64,000 bases of DNA from Gallaecimonas kandeliae (GTDB lineage: Bacteria; Pseudomonadota; Gammaproteobacteria; Enterobacterales; Gallaecimonadaceae), in the NCBI RefSeq assembly GCF_030450055.1, contig NZ_CP118480.1, positions 1,453,415 through 1,517,414 of the forward strand, in the 5' to 3' direction. Under the pieces are notes generated by a model that did no database searches, was not told where the DNA came from, and was given only the letters and a program-made list of their open reading frames with translations. Both the position numbers and the translations under genes were made by a program. Positions 8,275 through 19,174 of the stretch are shown here, piece after piece; within the stretch, counting starts at the first letter, position 1, and each line of letters starts with the position of its first letter.

Positions 8275-11200
8275 ATGAGGCTGGGCTGGCTGCTGCTATG
8301 CCTGGTACTGGCCCCGGCCCTGGCGGCCGCCCAGGTGCCAAGGCTCCTGGCCAGGGCCCATTTCGATGCCGCTCCCCTGGCGCTGAGCGATGGAGACAGG
8401 CAATGGCTGGCGGCGAAAAAGCAGCTGCTGGTGGGGGTGGCCAAGCCGGACATAGACCCCTTCGAAATGCTGAACACGGAGGGCGAATACGAGGGGCTGA
8501 CCGCCGATGTACTGGGGGTGGTGGCCGAAGCCCTGGGCCTGGGCATTCAGGTCAAGGTCTATCCTGACCGCCAGGCATTGGTAAAAGGGCTAGTGGCCGG
8601 GGACATCGATCTTATGGGTACGGCCAACAGCCTGGCGTTTGCCCAGCCCGGGCTGGTGGTAAGCCGTACCTACGTGGAAGACAACCCGGTATTGGTCAGG
8701 TCCATGGGCCACTGGGTGGGGCTGGATGACCAATTGGCCGGGCAGCGCCTGGCCTTCAACAGCCGTTATCTGGATCAGGAACAGGTGAAGCGCCTTTTCC
8801 CCAAGGCCAGGCTTCAACCCTTTGTTTCACCGCTGGATGCCCTGTCTGCTGTGGCGCTGGGCAAGGCCGATGCCATGTTGGCCAATGCCGTTTCCGCTTA
8901 TTACCTCAGCAACCGCTATTACCCCAACGAGGTCAGGGTGACCCGGCTGGTGGCGACCCAGGGAGCCACCCAGGGCTTTGGCTTTGCCCTGCGCCAGGAT
9001 GAGCCGCGCCTGCTCAGGCTGGTAAACCAGGCCCTGGCTGCCATACCGGCAGGGCAACTGCGGACGTTGCAGGATCGCTGGAGCGGCGGTGGCGTGCTGC
9101 GGAGCGCCAGGCTGGCGCTGACGCCTGAAGAGCAGGCCTGGGTGGCGGCACACGCCTTGGTCAAAGTAGGGGTGAGTTCGGAATTTGCCCCCATCTCCTA
9201 TATCGGTGAGGACGGTAACTACCACGGTGTGACATCCGACCTGCTGTCGGTGATCGGCGTGATGACGGGGCTGCACTTTGAGATCCACCCCTACGACAAG
9301 ATCCCCAAGGGCGTCCAGGATCTGCAGGCCGGGGTCTTGGACATGGCGGCAGATTATGGCGCCACGGCCCAGCGGCGCCAGCGGTTTCTTTTCAGCCGCT
9401 CCTACCTGGGCCTGCCCTTTGTGTTGGTGACCCGCCAAGGCAAGGGCCAGCCCAGCGCCCTTGCCGACATGAAGGGCAAGACCCTAGCCTTGCCGCAGGG
9501 GGTCCTGATGGTGCCCTGGTTTCAGGAGCACCACCCCGAGATCCGGCTGCGCCTGACCCCCACCATCCGTGAAAGCTTCGTGGCCGTCAGCAAAGGCGAC
9601 GCCGACGCCACCATCAGGGAACTGAATTCCGCCCGCTTCTATGTTGCCCGCCAGTTCAGCGATAGCCTGAAGATGGTGGCCCTGCCCGAGGTCGAGGGGC
9701 AGCACCTGTCTTTTGTGGTGCGCAAGGACGAACCCCTGTTGAAGGCGGTGCTGGACAAGGCCCTGCTCAATATCTCGCCGGAGGAACTCAGCGTCCTCAT
9801 CAACCGCTGGCGCAGCAACATAGCCCCGCCCCCCAGCAGTTGGCGGGATTACATGAGCGTCATCATCAGCGCTGTCGCCGTGGTGCTGGTCTTGATGTTG
9901 GCCGCCGCCGCCTGGAACCTCGCCTTGCGGCGCCTGATAGCCCGCAAGCGCAAGGCGGAGCTGGCCTTGAACGACCAACTGCGTTTCATGGACACCCTGA
10001 TCAACGGTACCCCCCATCCCATCTACGCCAGGGACAGGGCGCAGCGCCTGGTGATCTGCAACGACAGCTACCTGGCGTTCCTGGGCATCGGCCGCCAGGA
10101 GGCCATGGGCTCGGACAGGGTGGGCCTGGGCAGGCTGTCTGCCCAGGATGAGCAGGCCATACGCCAAAGCCACCAGGCGGTGCTGGCCAGTGGCGAGGCC
10201 ATGCTGCTGGACAGGGTTGTCTGCATCAACGGCAAGGAGACCTTCATCTACCAGTGGTTCCAGCCCTATGGTGACGCCCAGGGCCAGGCCCAGGGCGTGA
10301 TCGGCGGCTGGATAGACATCAGCGACAGGCGGGCCATGGTGGCTGAGCTGAGCCGCGCCAAGGAAGAGGCGGACAGGGCCAACAAGGCCAAGAGCACCTT
10401 CCTGGCCACCATGAGCCACGAGATCCGCACCCCCATGAACGCCATTCTCGGCATGCTGGAGCTGGCGCTGCGCCGGGCCAGGGTAGGGCAGCCCGATAGG
10501 GACTCCCTGGAGCTGGCCCATGATTCGGCCCGGGGCTTGCTGGCGCTGCTGGGTGACATCCTGGATATCTCCCGCATCGAGTCGGGGCAACTGGATCTCT
10601 TTCCCAAGCCGACCGAGCTGCAACCCCTGCTGGCTGGCATCATCCGGGTCTTTGAGGGCCTGGCCCGGCAAAAAGGCCTGAACCTGGTGCTCGAAGCCAG
10701 CCCTTTGCCGACGGTGCAGGTGGACCCCCTGCGCCTCAAGCAGGTGCTCTTCAACCTGGTCGGCAATGCCATCAAGTTCACCGAAGCCGGCGAAGTCAGG
10801 CTCGAGGCCTGCGGCCAGGGGCAAGGGGCGGATTTCACCCTGCAGCTCGCGGTGAGTGACACCGGCATCGGCATCAGCAAGGCCGACCAGCAAAAGCTGT
10901 TCAGCGCCTTCAGCCAGGTGGGGAACCAGGGTTCTGGCTCCGGCCTTGGCCTGATGATCAGCCGCACCCTCTGCCAGATGATGGGGGGCAGTCTGGCGCT
11001 GGACAGCGAGCCGGGCAGGGGCACCAGGGCCAAGGTGGTGCTGCCCTTACCGGCCTTGGCCGGGAAGGGGCGTGGCCCCGAGGAAGAAGGTGCGCTGCCG
11101 CCCTTGGCGGCCATGAAGGTCTTGGTGGTGGACGATCACCCGGTCAACCGCCAGCTACTGGGCCAGCAACTGGCGATACTGGGGCATCGGGTTGCCCTGG

Positions 11201-11817
11201 CCGTGGACGGCGAAGAAGGGCTGGCCCTGTGGCGCCAGGGCGGTTTCGACCTGGTGGTAACAGACTGCAACATGCCGAAGATGAACGGCTTTGAGCTGGC
11301 CGGGGCCATCCGATCGGAGGAGCGCCAAGCCGGGCTGGCTCCCTGCCTGCTGCTGGGCTTCACCGCCAACGCCCAGCCAGAAGCACGACAGCGCTGCCTG
11401 GACGCGGGCATGGATGATTGCCTGTTCAAGCCCATAGCCCTTGCCGACCTTCATGGCTGCCTGGCCCAACTGCAAGCGGCCAGAGATGCGGCCTCCCTTT
11501 TGGATATCAGGGTGTTGCGCCAGTTGATGGCCCATGACGAGGGCCGGCTGAAGGCGCTGCTGCTGGCATTGAAGGACGCCAACCACAAGGACTGCCTGGC
11601 GCTGGTTGAGGCCGGCGGCGACAGACAGGCCCTGGCCGAACTGGCCCATCGCATCAAGGGGGCGGCGAGGATGGTGCAGGCCGGGCAACTGGTGAGCCGC
11701 TGCGAAGCCTTGGAGTTGGCCTGCGCCGGGGAAGGGGAGCCGGATGGGCCCAGAGCGGCCCTGCTGGCGGCCTTGGACGCACTGGACCGGGAATTGGACG
11801 CCTTGCTTAAGGGCTGA
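8275..11817 (+). CDS. Unorthodox hybrid sensor kinase with two periplasmic SBP domains (BvgS/EvgS-like)
   Basis: A 1180-aa membrane kinase. Order: a signal or anchor peptide (1-20), two tandem bacterial solute-binding (SBP_bac_3) domains in the periplasm (about 40-275 and 285-520), a membrane helix (about 527-548), a PAS domain (about 565-690), the H-box S-H-E-I-R-T-P-M-N (His 715), an ATPase domain (N-box V-G-N-A-I-K-F-T, G-S-G-L-G-L), a receiver domain (Asp 997 in T-D-C-N-M-P) and a C-terminal Hpt domain (A-H-R-I-K-G-A, His 1125). All four phosphorelay residues are present, so a full His-Asp-His-Asp relay to the upstream regulator is expected. I used the ATG at 8275, two bases after the regulator stop, because it begins directly with the signal peptide; a TTG at 8269 would overlap. 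The ligand is unknown. Confidence 0.92.
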   Translation: MRLGWLLLCLVLAPALAAAQVPRLLARAHFDAAPLALSDGDRQWLAAKKQLLVGVAKPDIDPFEMLNTEGEYEGLTADVLGVVAEALGLGIQVKVYPDRQALVKGLVAGDIDLMGTANSLAFAQPGLVVSRTYVEDNPVLVRSMGHWVGLDDQLAGQRLAFNSRYLDQEQVKRLFPKARLQPFVSPLDALSAVALGKADAMLANAVSAYYLSNRYYPNEVRVTRLVATQGATQGFGFALRQDEPRLLRLVNQALAAIPAGQLRTLQDRWSGGGVLRSARLALTPEEQAWVAAHALVKVGVSSEFAPISYIGEDGNYHGVTSDLLSVIGVMTGLHFEIHPYDKIPKGVQDLQAGVLDMAADYGATAQRRQRFLFSRSYLGLPFVLVTRQGKGQPSALADMKGKTLALPQGVLMVPWFQEHHPEIRLRLTPTIRESFVAVSKGDADATIRELNSARFYVARQFSDSLKMVALPEVEGQHLSFVVRKDEPLLKAVLDKALLNISPEELSVLINRWRSNIAPPPSSWRDYMSVIISAVAVVLVLMLAAAAWNLALRRLIARKRKAELALNDQLRFMDTLINGTPHPIYARDRAQRLVICNDSYLAFLGIGRQEAMGSDRVGLGRLSAQDEQAIRQSHQAVLASGEAMLLDRVVCINGKETFIYQWFQPYGDAQGQAQGVIGGWIDISDRRAMVAELSRAKEEADRANKAKSTFLATMSHEIRTPMNAILGMLELALRRARVGQPDRDSLELAHDSARGLLALLGDILDISRIESGQLDLFPKPTELQPLLAGIIRVFEGLARQKGLNLVLEASPLPTVQVDPLRLKQVLFNLVGNAIKFTEAGEVRLEACGQGQGADFTLQLAVSDTGIGISKADQQKLFSAFSQVGNQGSGSGLGLMISRTLCQMMGGSLALDSEPGRGTRAKVVLPLPALAGKGRGPEEEGALPPLAAMKVLVVDDHPVNRQLLGQQLAILGHRVALAVDGEEGLALWRQGGFDLVVTDCNMPKMNGFELAGAIRSEERQAGLAPCLLLGFTANAQPEARQRCLDAGMDDCLFKPIALADLHGCLAQLQAARDAASLLDIRVLRQLMAHDEGRLKALLLALKDANHKDCLALVEAGGDRQALAELAHRIKGAARMVQAGQLVSRCEALELACAGEGEPDGPRAALLAALDALDRELDALLKG

Positions 11818-11831
11818 GGCGCCGCAGCACT

Positions 11832-12539
11832 TCAGGCCTGGGCACCTTCCCACTGGGGTGGGTAGCTGAGCAGGTACCCCTTGCCATGCACCGTCTTCAG
11901 CTCGAGGCCGGGCACATCCATGCTCTCCAGGGTCTTGCGCAGGCGGCTGACGTTGAGGTCGACGGCCCTGTCCAGGCCGTCATACTGGCGCCCTATATAG
12001 TGGATAAAGAGGTAGTCGCGGCTCAGGATCTGGCCCGGGTAGGCGGCGAACAGCCACAAAAGGTCGAACTCGCGGGGGGTCAGATCGTAGGGGCGCCCCC
12101 CTATGGTCAGGGTCTGGCTGGCACTCTCCATACAGAGGTCATGCAGCACTATCTTGCTCTTCTCCAGGGCACTGCGGCGGCGCAGCACCGCCTTGAGCTT
12201 GGCGAGCAGCAGTTCAGGGGCCACGGGCTTGACGATGTAGTCACAGGCGCCCAGCTCCAAGCCACGGATCTGGTCCCTGATGCTCTTGAGGGAGGTGAGG
12301 AAGATGAAGTCGCTCTCTACGGTTCCCTCCAGCTTGGACCAGAGCTCGAAACCATCCATATCCGGCAGCATGATGTCACAGAGGATCAGATCGTAGCGAT
12401 TGCCGTGGCAGTGCTGCATGGCCTCCTGACCCGTCTTGGCATGGGAAACGAGAAAGCGGTGCTGGGTCAGGTACCTCTTGATCAAGGTGCCGAGGGCTTC
12501 ATCATCTTCAACTAACAACAGGTGATGGTGGCTATTCAT
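11832..12539 (-). CDS. OmpR/PhoB-type response regulator, orphan
   Basis: A 235-aa regulator: receiver domain (V-E-D-D-E, phospho-acceptor Asp 55 in C-D-I-M-L-P, Lys in V-K-P) and winged-helix DNA-binding domain (L-T-P-R-E-F-D-L-L-W-L-F, ending V-H-G-K-G-Y-L-L). The ATG at 12539 is preferred because GGAG lies seven bases before it; an upstream TTG at 12560 has no ribosome site. No classical kinase gene of its own is adjacent. It ends 14 bp from the end of the EvgS-like kinase and is divergent from the giant protease. It may take phosphate from that kinase or another one, and may control the protease; both ideas are inference. Confidence 0.9.
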   Translation of the reverse strand: MNSHHHLLLVEDDEALGTLIKRYLTQHRFLVSHAKTGQEAMQHCHGNRYDLILCDIMLPDMDGFELWSKLEGTVESDFIFLTSLKSIRDQIRGLELGACDYIVKPVAPELLLAKLKAVLRRRSALEKSKIVLHDLCMESASQTLTIGGRPYDLTPREFDLLWLFAAYPGQILSRDYLFIHYIGRQYDGLDRAVDLNVSRLRKTLESMDVPGLELKTVHGKGYLLSYPPQWEGAQA

Positions 12540-12926
12540 CGTCGGTCTCCACTGCTGCAACCGCAGTCATCGCTGGGCTGCGTCGACAGCCTAGCAGCAT
12601 CTTCTGGCGCGCTCGGTCAGGGGAATCCGATGTCCTTGTAGGAAAATTCTGACGTTATCTCGCCGGCTCAACATCTCATCATTCGTCTTCACAGGCCGAG
12701 GCCAGCCTGGCTTCTGAAAGGTGCCAGCATCCTACCATCTCGAACCCGTTTGTTATCCGAAGGTTACAAAGTGCTACATCGCTGCGCTCATGGTGCCGTG
12801 GAAAAAGGGGGTTAACTAGGTTGCCCGAATGTTCACATCAGGTTGCACAACTGGCCGCTCCTTGGGGGGCAAGTGCAACAGCTGGAACAGGCGGCATCAC
12901 ACTACAGAAGAGATGGGACCACTATC
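12540..12926. promoter_or_regulatory. Long divergent intergenic region with inverted repeat in the protease leader
   Basis: This 387-bp gap separates the orphan OmpR-type regulator (leftward) from the secreted protease (rightward) and should hold both promoters. I see no strong -35/-10 pair. The clearest structure is the inverted repeat GTTGCAC (12842-12848) / GTGCAAC (12873-12879) with a 24-bp loop, 47 bp before the protease ATG. It could fold in the 5' leader or bind a dimeric regulator. No convincing small ORF was found. Confidence 0.45.
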
Positions 12927-15900
12927 ATGAGAATCAAGTTACTCACCAGCGCCGTGCTGGCCGGGCTCTATGCCTTCGGCAGCGGCGCCGCGGCCGGGAT
13001 CTCGCCGGTCATGCCCAGTGGCAAGGTTGGCGTTCTCCAGCCAATCAAGGCGACTGCCGCCGAACTCAAAGCCTTCCAAAAAGAGCTTGTCGACAGCAAC
13101 AGCCTGATGCAGAACGACGGCCTGAACGTCCAGGTCAGATCCCAACACAACAAGTTCACCGAAGAGCCTGACGTCCAAGGCGAGCAGGTCTACATAGTCC
13201 GCCTGCAAGGCGCCCCCGCTGCCGTGGTACGTTCCGAGCTGCAAAAGCAGGCGGTGACCAAAGGCCTGATGAGCGTGTCCGCCAAGACCCTGCCCTCCAG
13301 CCTGAGCGCCCAGGTCGACAGCTACAAGGCCAAGATGGTCTCCCAGCAGGCCGCCGTGCTGAGCCAGGTGCAGAGCATCGCCAGCAACGCCACCATGCGC
13401 CATCAGTTCAGTGAGGCCCTCAACGGCTTTACCGTCAAGATGACCCAGGATCAGGCCCGCGAAGTCTCCAAGCTGCCCCAGGTCGCCTCGGTAGAGCGCT
13501 CCAAGCTCTACCAGCTGCGTACCGACGCCGGCCCCCAGTTCATCAAGGCCGACCAGGTCTGGAACGGTGACGCCGGCACCGGTCTCAAGGCCCAGGGTGA
13601 AGGTATCGTCGTGGGTATCATCGATACCGGTATCAACAGCGACAACCCTGCTTTCTCCGATCATCCCGAAGACGGTTACGTCTATCCAGCTCCGGCCGGT
13701 GGCTACCTCGGTGATTGCGCCGGTGACGCCCCCACCTTGACCTGTAACAACAAGCTCATCGGCGTACGTTCCTACGCGGCGGTGACCGATCTCTACAGCA
13801 CCCTGAACCCGGCCGTCCCCCACAACGGTGAGGATTACCAGGGCCACGGCTCCCACACCGCGTCCACCGTGGCCGGTAACGTCATGACCCATGTGCCTTT
13901 CCTGATGCCCAACAGCGAGGACAACGGCACCGGTGACGTCCTGAAGGCCGACTTCTTCCCGCGCATGTCCGGCGTGGCCCCCCACGCCCAGATCATCGCC
14001 TACCAGGTCTGCTATCCCTCCAACGATGCGGGCTACAACGGCTGCCCCGGCGAAGCCATCCTGGCCGGTATCGAAGATGCCATCAAAGACAAGGTGGACG
14101 TCATCAACTTCTCCATCGGCGGCTCTGACTCCCCGATCTGGACCGACGACACCGAGCTGGCTTTCCTGGCCGCCCGCGAAGCCGGCATCAACGTCGCCGC
14201 CGCCGCCGGCAACTCCGGCCAGGCCGGTGGTGCCGCCGAATACTTCGGCGCCCTGGACAACGCTGCGCCCTGGCTGATCAACGTGGCCGCCAGCACCCAT
14301 AACCGCGAAGTGGTGGTGGAAACCACCGCCACCGATCCCCACTTCATCGACCCGGCTCTGGGCAGCGAAGTGCCCAAGTGGACCGAGCTGACAGGCGGCG
14401 GCCTCAACAAGACCTCCGTGACCGGTGTGGTGGTGCGCGCCCAGGACTACACCGACAGCCTGGGCCAGACCGGCACCTCCGCCACCACCGGCAGCGCTTA
14501 TTGCCGTAACTCCTTCCCGGCCGGCACCTTCGACAACTACCCCGCCAAGCAAGGCGGCGGCCCCATCCTTGATGAGACTGGCCAGCCGGCCAAGGTCATC
14601 GTGGTCTGCGCCCGTGGCAACCTCAACGACCCCACTGCCGTTGCCCGTACCCTCAAGGCGGACAACGTCAAGGCCGGTGGCGCCGACGGCTTCATCCTCT
14701 ACAACTACGGTTCGGCCGACGCCGTCTACGCCACCGCCAGCTACAGCCTGCCGGCGCTGCACCTGAGCTACGGCGCCTACCACGGCGACAACACCAACGG
14801 TTATTACGGCCTCGAAGACTGGATTGACTCCACCACCGAGCATGGCCATGCCCTGACCATCAACGCCACCACCATAGAGCGCCGTATCGACGACAGCCTG
14901 GGTGACTGGCTGGCGGCCTTCTCTTCCCGTGGCCCTTCCTATTCCAACCCGGAAGTGATGGCGCCCATGGTCTCGGCCCCCGGCGTCAACATCTATGCCG
15001 CCTTTGCCGACCAGCATCCCTTCAACGCCGCCCCCAGCAACGTCGACTTCACCCTGCTGAGCGGTACCTCCATGGCGACCCCGCACGTGGCCGGTGCCAT
15101 GGCCCTGCTGCGCCAGGTGCATCCGGATTGGACCGCCGCCGAAGTGCAGTCCTCCCTGATGATGACCGCCGAGGAAACCGTCAAGTACCACCGCCTCAAC
15201 CAGGAGACCGGTGATGTCGGTACCGCCGGCATCTACCGCGTCGGTAGCGGCCGCATCAACGTGGCGAGCGCCGCCGATGCCGGCCTGGTGATGGACGTCA
15301 CCGGTGACGAGTTCCATGCGGCCGACCCGGACAACGGCGGTGTGGTGCACAAGCTGAACATGCCTTACCTGTTCAACTTCAGCTGCAAGCCGGACTGCCA
15401 GTGGGTACGTACCGTCACCGCCACCAAGGACGGCACCTGGAAGGTCAGCAATGCCCCTGTGACCAGCTGGAGCTTCGACATGCGCCAGGAGCTGGAACAG
15501 AACGGCGTCACCATCGAGACCATTCCCAGCGAGTTCAGCCTCAAGGCCGGTGAGAGCCAGACCATATTGGTCAAGGCCCACGTCATGGACACCCAGGACT
15601 GGTTCAGCAACTCCGAAGTGGAGCTGCATACCGACCTGATGTTCGAGGAAATGAACGGCGCCGCCCCCAACGCCCATTGGCCCATGGCCTTCAAATATGA
15701 CGGTGGCGACCTGCCTCCCCGTATCGAAGCCAAGGCCCACGACGACACCGGCAGCCAGCACTACAAGGGCTTGAACCTGGGCGAGAGCGCCAGCCCCATG
15801 GCCACCGTCTATGCGCCGGTCAAGGCCGACATCAAGGAAGTGACCCTGCCCAAGGATGACGACGGCTATTTCCCCTGGGCCAGCACTGGCATGGACGATC

Positions 15901-18290
15901 CCGCCATCCCCATGTCGGACCGCATTGACGAAGCCACCCACACCGACTGGATCGATGTGCCGGCCGGCACCAAGCGCCTCGTTCTGGAAAGCCACGGCAC
16001 TGTCGACTCTCCCCTGAACGGCACCAGCAACAAGGGTAACGCCCTGGTTTACCTGGGCAAGGACTACAACGGTGACGGTGTGGTAGATACCAATACCGAG
16101 CTGCTCTGTGTCTCCAACCACATCGCCTACGACAACTTCTGTAACATCAACAACCCAGAGCCGGGCAAATACTGGGCGGTGATCTATAACCCCCGTAAGG
16201 TAGGCGCGCCTTCAGGCACCGAAGAGACCTTCTCCTACAGCTTCACGGCCGTGGGCGAAGAGGCTGCCAGCAACCTGCAGATGACCCTGGACAACAGCGA
16301 TCCGGCCAACGGCAGCGGCGACCTGAACTGGGATATCCCCGGCATGATGGCGGGCGACGTCTACTACAGCGCCATTGACGTGGGTACCTCAGCCAACAAC
16401 CCCAGCGACATCGGCCGTATGGACCTCAAACTGGTGCGTGGCGCCGACCATGTCAGCCTGCAGGTGGGTGATAACCCCGACAAGGCCAAGACAGGTGCGG
16501 CCGCCGGTGAAGTGGTGCCTTACACCCTGCAGGTGCTGGCCAACAACAGCGGTAGCGATCGCGCCTTCACCCTGACCACCCCGATCCCGGAAGGGCTCAA
16601 GGTGACCGCCGATGACGTGATGCTCAACCGCGCCAGCGCGGCCGACGTCAAGCTGGAAAACGGCGTGCTGACCATCAGCGGCGTCCAGCCGGATACCACC
16701 GATGTAGCGCCTCACTACGCTGTCACCAGCAACGACCCGGCCAGCACCGACTATGACGCCATGTGTAAGACCCCGGATTTCGGTGGCTCAAACCCTGGCG
16801 GCTACGTCAACCTGCGCGACTTTGGCATCACCCCCGTCATGGGCGGCTTCGACAGCCGCGGCAACGCCGATTACCGCTACGGTAACCGCCTGACCGTCAA
16901 CCTGATGTTGGGTGGCTACTACGACAGCTTCCACCTGTACGACAACCAGGACGACGACCTCGGTGGCAAGATGATGGGGATCCGTGGCAGCGGCCTGGTG
17001 GACTTCATGGGCCAGCCCTGGATGTTCCCCTTCCACGACCTCTTCCCCAACAGTGGCCCCTTCCAGGCCATGGCCCCGCTGTGGCGTAACCTGAGTTACT
17101 TCAACATGAGCCAGGGGTTGATCCAGTCCGTGGAGCTGACCGGCACCAGCGGCATCAGCGTCGCCAACACCGGGCCCAGCGGTTGGGGCATCATCGAATG
17201 GGATAAGGCCAAGAGCTACTACTACGGCATGCTCGCCCAGCCCCAGGATGACAGCTTCGACTTCGAGACCATCTTCAACGCCAACACCCGCTTCGGCGAC
17301 GGCCAGTACGAGATCTACTACGCCTATGACAACGTTAACTTCGGCAGCACCGATGGCCGTGGCTCCATCGGCCTGCAAGGCTACCGTGGTCTCTACAACA
17401 CCTATGGGCCCTTTGAGGGCATCAAAGGCCTGCAGATCGGCGAGTATGACGGCCTCGACAAGGTGGTGAAATCCGGCAAGGTGATCTGTATGGATTACCA
17501 AGGTCCCGAGCAGTCCCAGTTCGAGGTGACCGTCTGGGCCAAGGTAGCCGATGACGCCGCCGGTAAGACCATCAACTGGCAGACCACCAGCCAGGTGGAA
17601 GGCATGGCCGACACCACGCTGGCCCAGAGCCTGAGCGTGCCCAGCAACATCACCCTCGGCGCCATCCAGGATCAGGTGACCGACGAGGACACCGCCCTTG
17701 AAGGCCTTCAGGTGATTTACGCCGACGAGAAGAACACCAAGGACGTCATCACCGTCAGCGGCGAGCACATCAGCGCCACCGTGGGCGGCAACGACTCCGG
17801 CTCTACCGTCGACATCCTGCCTGAGGCCAACTTCTCCGGCAGTACCGAAGTGACAGTGACCGTTGCCGATATGGACAACCCGTCCGACAGCACCAGCACC
17901 CGCTTCATGCTGACCGTGAACCCGGTGAACGACGCCCCCGTCGCAGCCCTGAGCGCCTCTGCCTCCACCATCACCGAAGGTGACAGTGTGACCCTGGACG
18001 CTTCCGGCTCCACCGATCCGGATGGCGACACCCTGACCTACAGCTGGGAAGGTGACAACGTCTCCGGCACCGGCAGCACCATCACGGTCACTGGCCTTGG
18101 CGCCGGTAGCCACGACTTCACCGTGACCCTGTCCGACGGCGTGCTGTCCAGCACCGCCAAGGTCACAGTACAGGTGAACGCTGCTGCGACCACCGAGCAG
18201 CCCAAGTCCTCCGGTGGCGGTGGCTCCGTGGGCCTGTTCGGCCTGCTAGGCCTGGCGGCCCTGGCCGGTCGCCGCAGGAAACTGCACTAA
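12927..18290 (+). CDS. Giant secreted S8 (subtilisin-like) peptidase with PKD domain and GlyGly-CTERM
   Basis: A 1787-aa exoprotease. A signal peptide (about 1-24) precedes an inhibitor I9-type propeptide (about 85-190). The S8 catalytic domain follows with the full triad: Asp 233 (G-I-I-D-T-G), His 307 (G-H-G-S-H-T-A) and Ser 715 ([12 protein letters not shown]). A protease-associated (PA) insert seems to lie between His and Ser. After a long beta-rich region comes a PKD-like domain (about 1670-1750) and a tail with G-G-G-G-S-V, a hydrophobic helix and R-R-R-K, the GlyGly-CTERM signal recognised by rhombosortase and normally coupled to type II secretion. The ATG at 12927 starts the signal peptide, so upstream in-frame TTG codons are rejected. 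A strong terminator follows. Likely role: extracellular protein degradation for nutrition. Confidence 0.92.
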   Translation: MRIKLLTSAVLAGLYAFGSGAAAGISPVMPSGKVGVLQPIKATAAELKAFQKELVDSNSLMQNDGLNVQVRSQHNKFTEEPDVQGEQVYIVRLQGAPAAVVRSELQKQAVTKGLMSVSAKTLPSSLSAQVDSYKAKMVSQQAAVLSQVQSIASNATMRHQFSEALNGFTVKMTQDQAREVSKLPQVASVERSKLYQLRTDAGPQFIKADQVWNGDAGTGLKAQGEGIVVGIIDTGINSDNPAFSDHPEDGYVYPAPAGGYLGDCAGDAPTLTCNNKLIGVRSYAAVTDLYSTLNPAVPHNGEDYQGHGSHTASTVAGNVMTHVPFLMPNSEDNGTGDVLKADFFPRMSGVAPHAQIIAYQVCYPSNDAGYNGCPGEAILAGIEDAIKDKVDVINFSIGGSDSPIWTDDTELAFLAAREAGINVAAAAGNSGQAGGAAEYFGALDNAAPWLINVAASTHNREVVVETTATDPHFIDPALGSEVPKWTELTGGGLNKTSVTGVVVRAQDYTDSLGQTGTSATTGSAYCRNSFPAGTFDNYPAKQGGGPILDETGQPAKVIVVCARGNLNDPTAVARTLKADNVKAGGADGFILYNYGSADAVYATASYSLPALHLSYGAYHGDNTNGYYGLEDWIDSTTEHGHALTINATTIERRIDDSLGDWLAAFSSRGPSYSNPEVMAPMVSAPGVNIYAAFADQHPFNAAPSNVDFTLLSGTSMATPHVAGAMALLRQVHPDWTAAEVQSSLMMTAEETVKYHRLNQETGDVGTAGIYRVGSGRINVASAADAGLVMDVTGDEFHAADPDNGGVVHKLNMPYLFNFSCKPDCQWVRTVTATKDGTWKVSNAPVTSWSFDMRQELEQNGVTIETIPSEFSLKAGESQTILVKAHVMDTQDWFSNSEVELHTDLMFEEMNGAAPNAHWPMAFKYDGGDLPPRIEAKAHDDTGSQHYKGLNLGESASPMATVYAPVKADIKEVTLPKDDDGYFPWASTGMDDPAIPMSDRIDEATHTDWIDVPAGTKRLVLESHGTVDSPLNGTSNKGNALVYLGKDYNGDGVVDTNTELLCVSNHIAYDNFCNINNPEPGKYWAVIYNPRKVGAPSGTEETFSYSFTAVGEEAASNLQMTLDNSDPANGSGDLNWDIPGMMAGDVYYSAIDVGTSANNPSDIGRMDLKLVRGADHVSLQVGDNPDKAKTGAAAGEVVPYTLQVLANNSGSDRAFTLTTPIPEGLKVTADDVMLNRASAADVKLENGVLTISGVQPDTTDVAPHYAVTSNDPASTDYDAMCKTPDFGGSNPGGYVNLRDFGITPVMGGFDSRGNADYRYGNRLTVNLMLGGYYDSFHLYDNQDDDLGGKMMGIRGSGLVDFMGQPWMFPFHDLFPNSGPFQAMAPLWRNLSYFNMSQGLIQSVELTGTSGISVANTGPSGWGIIEWDKAKSYYYGMLAQPQDDSFDFETIFNANTRFGDGQYEIYYAYDNVNFGSTDGRGSIGLQGYRGLYNTYGPFEGIKGLQIGEYDGLDKVVKSGKVICMDYQGPEQSQFEVTVWAKVADDAAGKTINWQTTSQVEGMADTTLAQSLSVPSNITLGAIQDQVTDEDTALEGLQVIYADEKNTKDVITVSGEHISATVGGNDSGSTVDILPEANFSGSTEVTVTVADMDNPSDSTSTRFMLTVNPVNDAPVAALSASASTITEGDSVTLDASGSTDPDGDTLTYSWEGDNVSGTGSTITVTGLGAGSHDFTVTLSDGVLSSTAKVTVQVNAAATTEQPKSSGGGGSVGLFGLLGLAALAGRRRKLH

Positions 18291-18313
18291 CCCAGTGCTC
18301 TTCACTCTTGAAC

Positions 18314-18338
18314 AAAGGCGCCTTCGGGCGCCTTTTTT
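18314..18338 (+). terminator. Rho-independent terminator of the S8 protease gene
   Basis: A perfect stem AAAGGCGCC with a TTCG tetraloop, followed by a T-run, begins 24 bp after the protease stop codon. Confidence 0.9.
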
Positions 18339-18398
18339 GTCCGAGGCGGTATCGGGTACTAAGCATTGGAAGGGGAGGGCTCAGGCCCCTCAACAATG

Positions 18399-18427
18399 AA
18401 AAGGGCGGCCTTTGGCCGCCCTTTTTT
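18399..18427. terminator. Bidirectional terminator
   Basis: A perfect G/C stem (GGGCGGCC, loop TTT) flanked by AAAA on one side and TTTTTT on the other. It lies 12 bp beyond the stop codon of the minus-strand gene at 18440 and can also back up the protease terminator. Confidence 0.85.
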
Positions 18428-18439
18428 GAGCCTGGGCTC

Positions 18440-19174
18440 TTAGCTGTTGTTGCCCATCTGGGCGGCATAGAGGCTGGACAGGGACTGGAGGCTGATGGTG
18501 GCGTTCTGGGAGTTTTGCACGCTGTCGGCGTTGATCCACACGAACTGGCGGCCATTGCCTTGCAGGCTCCAGCTCAGCAGCTGGTAGTCGGAGCTGTTGA
18601 TGGTCACGTACTGTTGGGCGTCGCCGGCGTAGGCGATGATGTTGCTGGGGTCCACCAGCTTGTTGACGATGTTCACCACGGCCTTCTGCTCCTGCATCTG
18701 CACGAAGATGAACTGGTCGATGTCGCTTTGTACCTGGGCCTGGTACCAGTGGGAGGCCGGCACGTCGTAGTAACGGGTGAAGGCTTTCAGCGGCTGGGGC
18801 TGGCCGTTGGCAGGCAGTTCTTTGTTGTTGATGCCGCTGGTGTCGATGGGCATCTTGACGCTGCCGATAAAGGCCTGGATGGAGGCGCCCGGTTGGCCAC
18901 CGGTCACAGCGGCGGAAACGGTGTTGGTCTGGTCACCATTGACGAAGCAGATGGAGGCCAGGCCCTGGCGGCCAGTGGTGCCCGGTACCTTGACCAGCAC
19001 CGGCGGTTGGGAGTTGGACCAGACCACGGAGACAGTGGTGTCGGCGTCGTTTTGGGCGGCATTGTAGAAGAAGAGGCAGTAGAGCTGCCCGGGGTTGAGG
19101 TTGCCGTTGCAGGTGGCGGTCATGCCCTGTTCCAGGGTGATCAGTTGGCCGTTATTCCAGTTAACGTTACTCAT
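18440..19174 (-). CDS. Unrecognised protein, beta-rich, no signal peptide
   Basis: A 244-aa protein I do not recognise. It is poor in charge and rich in Asn, Gln, Ser, Thr and Val, with alternating polar/hydrophobic stretches suggesting a beta-sandwich. It has no signal peptide, no membrane segment and only three Cys, all in the first half. The N-terminus (M-S-N-V-N-W-N-N-G-Q) follows a good ribosome site (GAGG), so the ATG at 19174 is firm; longer in-frame readings have no signal. It stands alone between terminators, and its codons look as GC-rich as those of its neighbours. The composition resembles secreted or surface beta-proteins or fungal-type lectins, but without a leader it may be cytosolic or exported by another route. 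Confidence 0.75.
   Translation of the reverse strand: MSNVNWNNGQLITLEQGMTATCNGNLNPGQLYCLFFYNAAQNDADTTVSVVWSNSQPPVLVKVPGTTGRQGLASICFVNGDQTNTVSAAVTGGQPGASIQAFIGSVKMPIDTSGINNKELPANGQPQPLKAFTRYYDVPASHWYQAQVQSDIDQFIFVQMQEQKAVVNIVNKLVDPSNIIAYAGDAQQYVTINSSDYQLLSWSLQGNGRQFVWINADSVQNSQNATISLQSLSSLYAAQMGNNS

Noticed and set aside
12939-16121. A 1060-codon open frame antisense to the S8 protease
   Set aside because: Long antisense frames are expected in high-GC genes; it lacks a recognisable domain and the sense gene has a full catalytic triad and signals.
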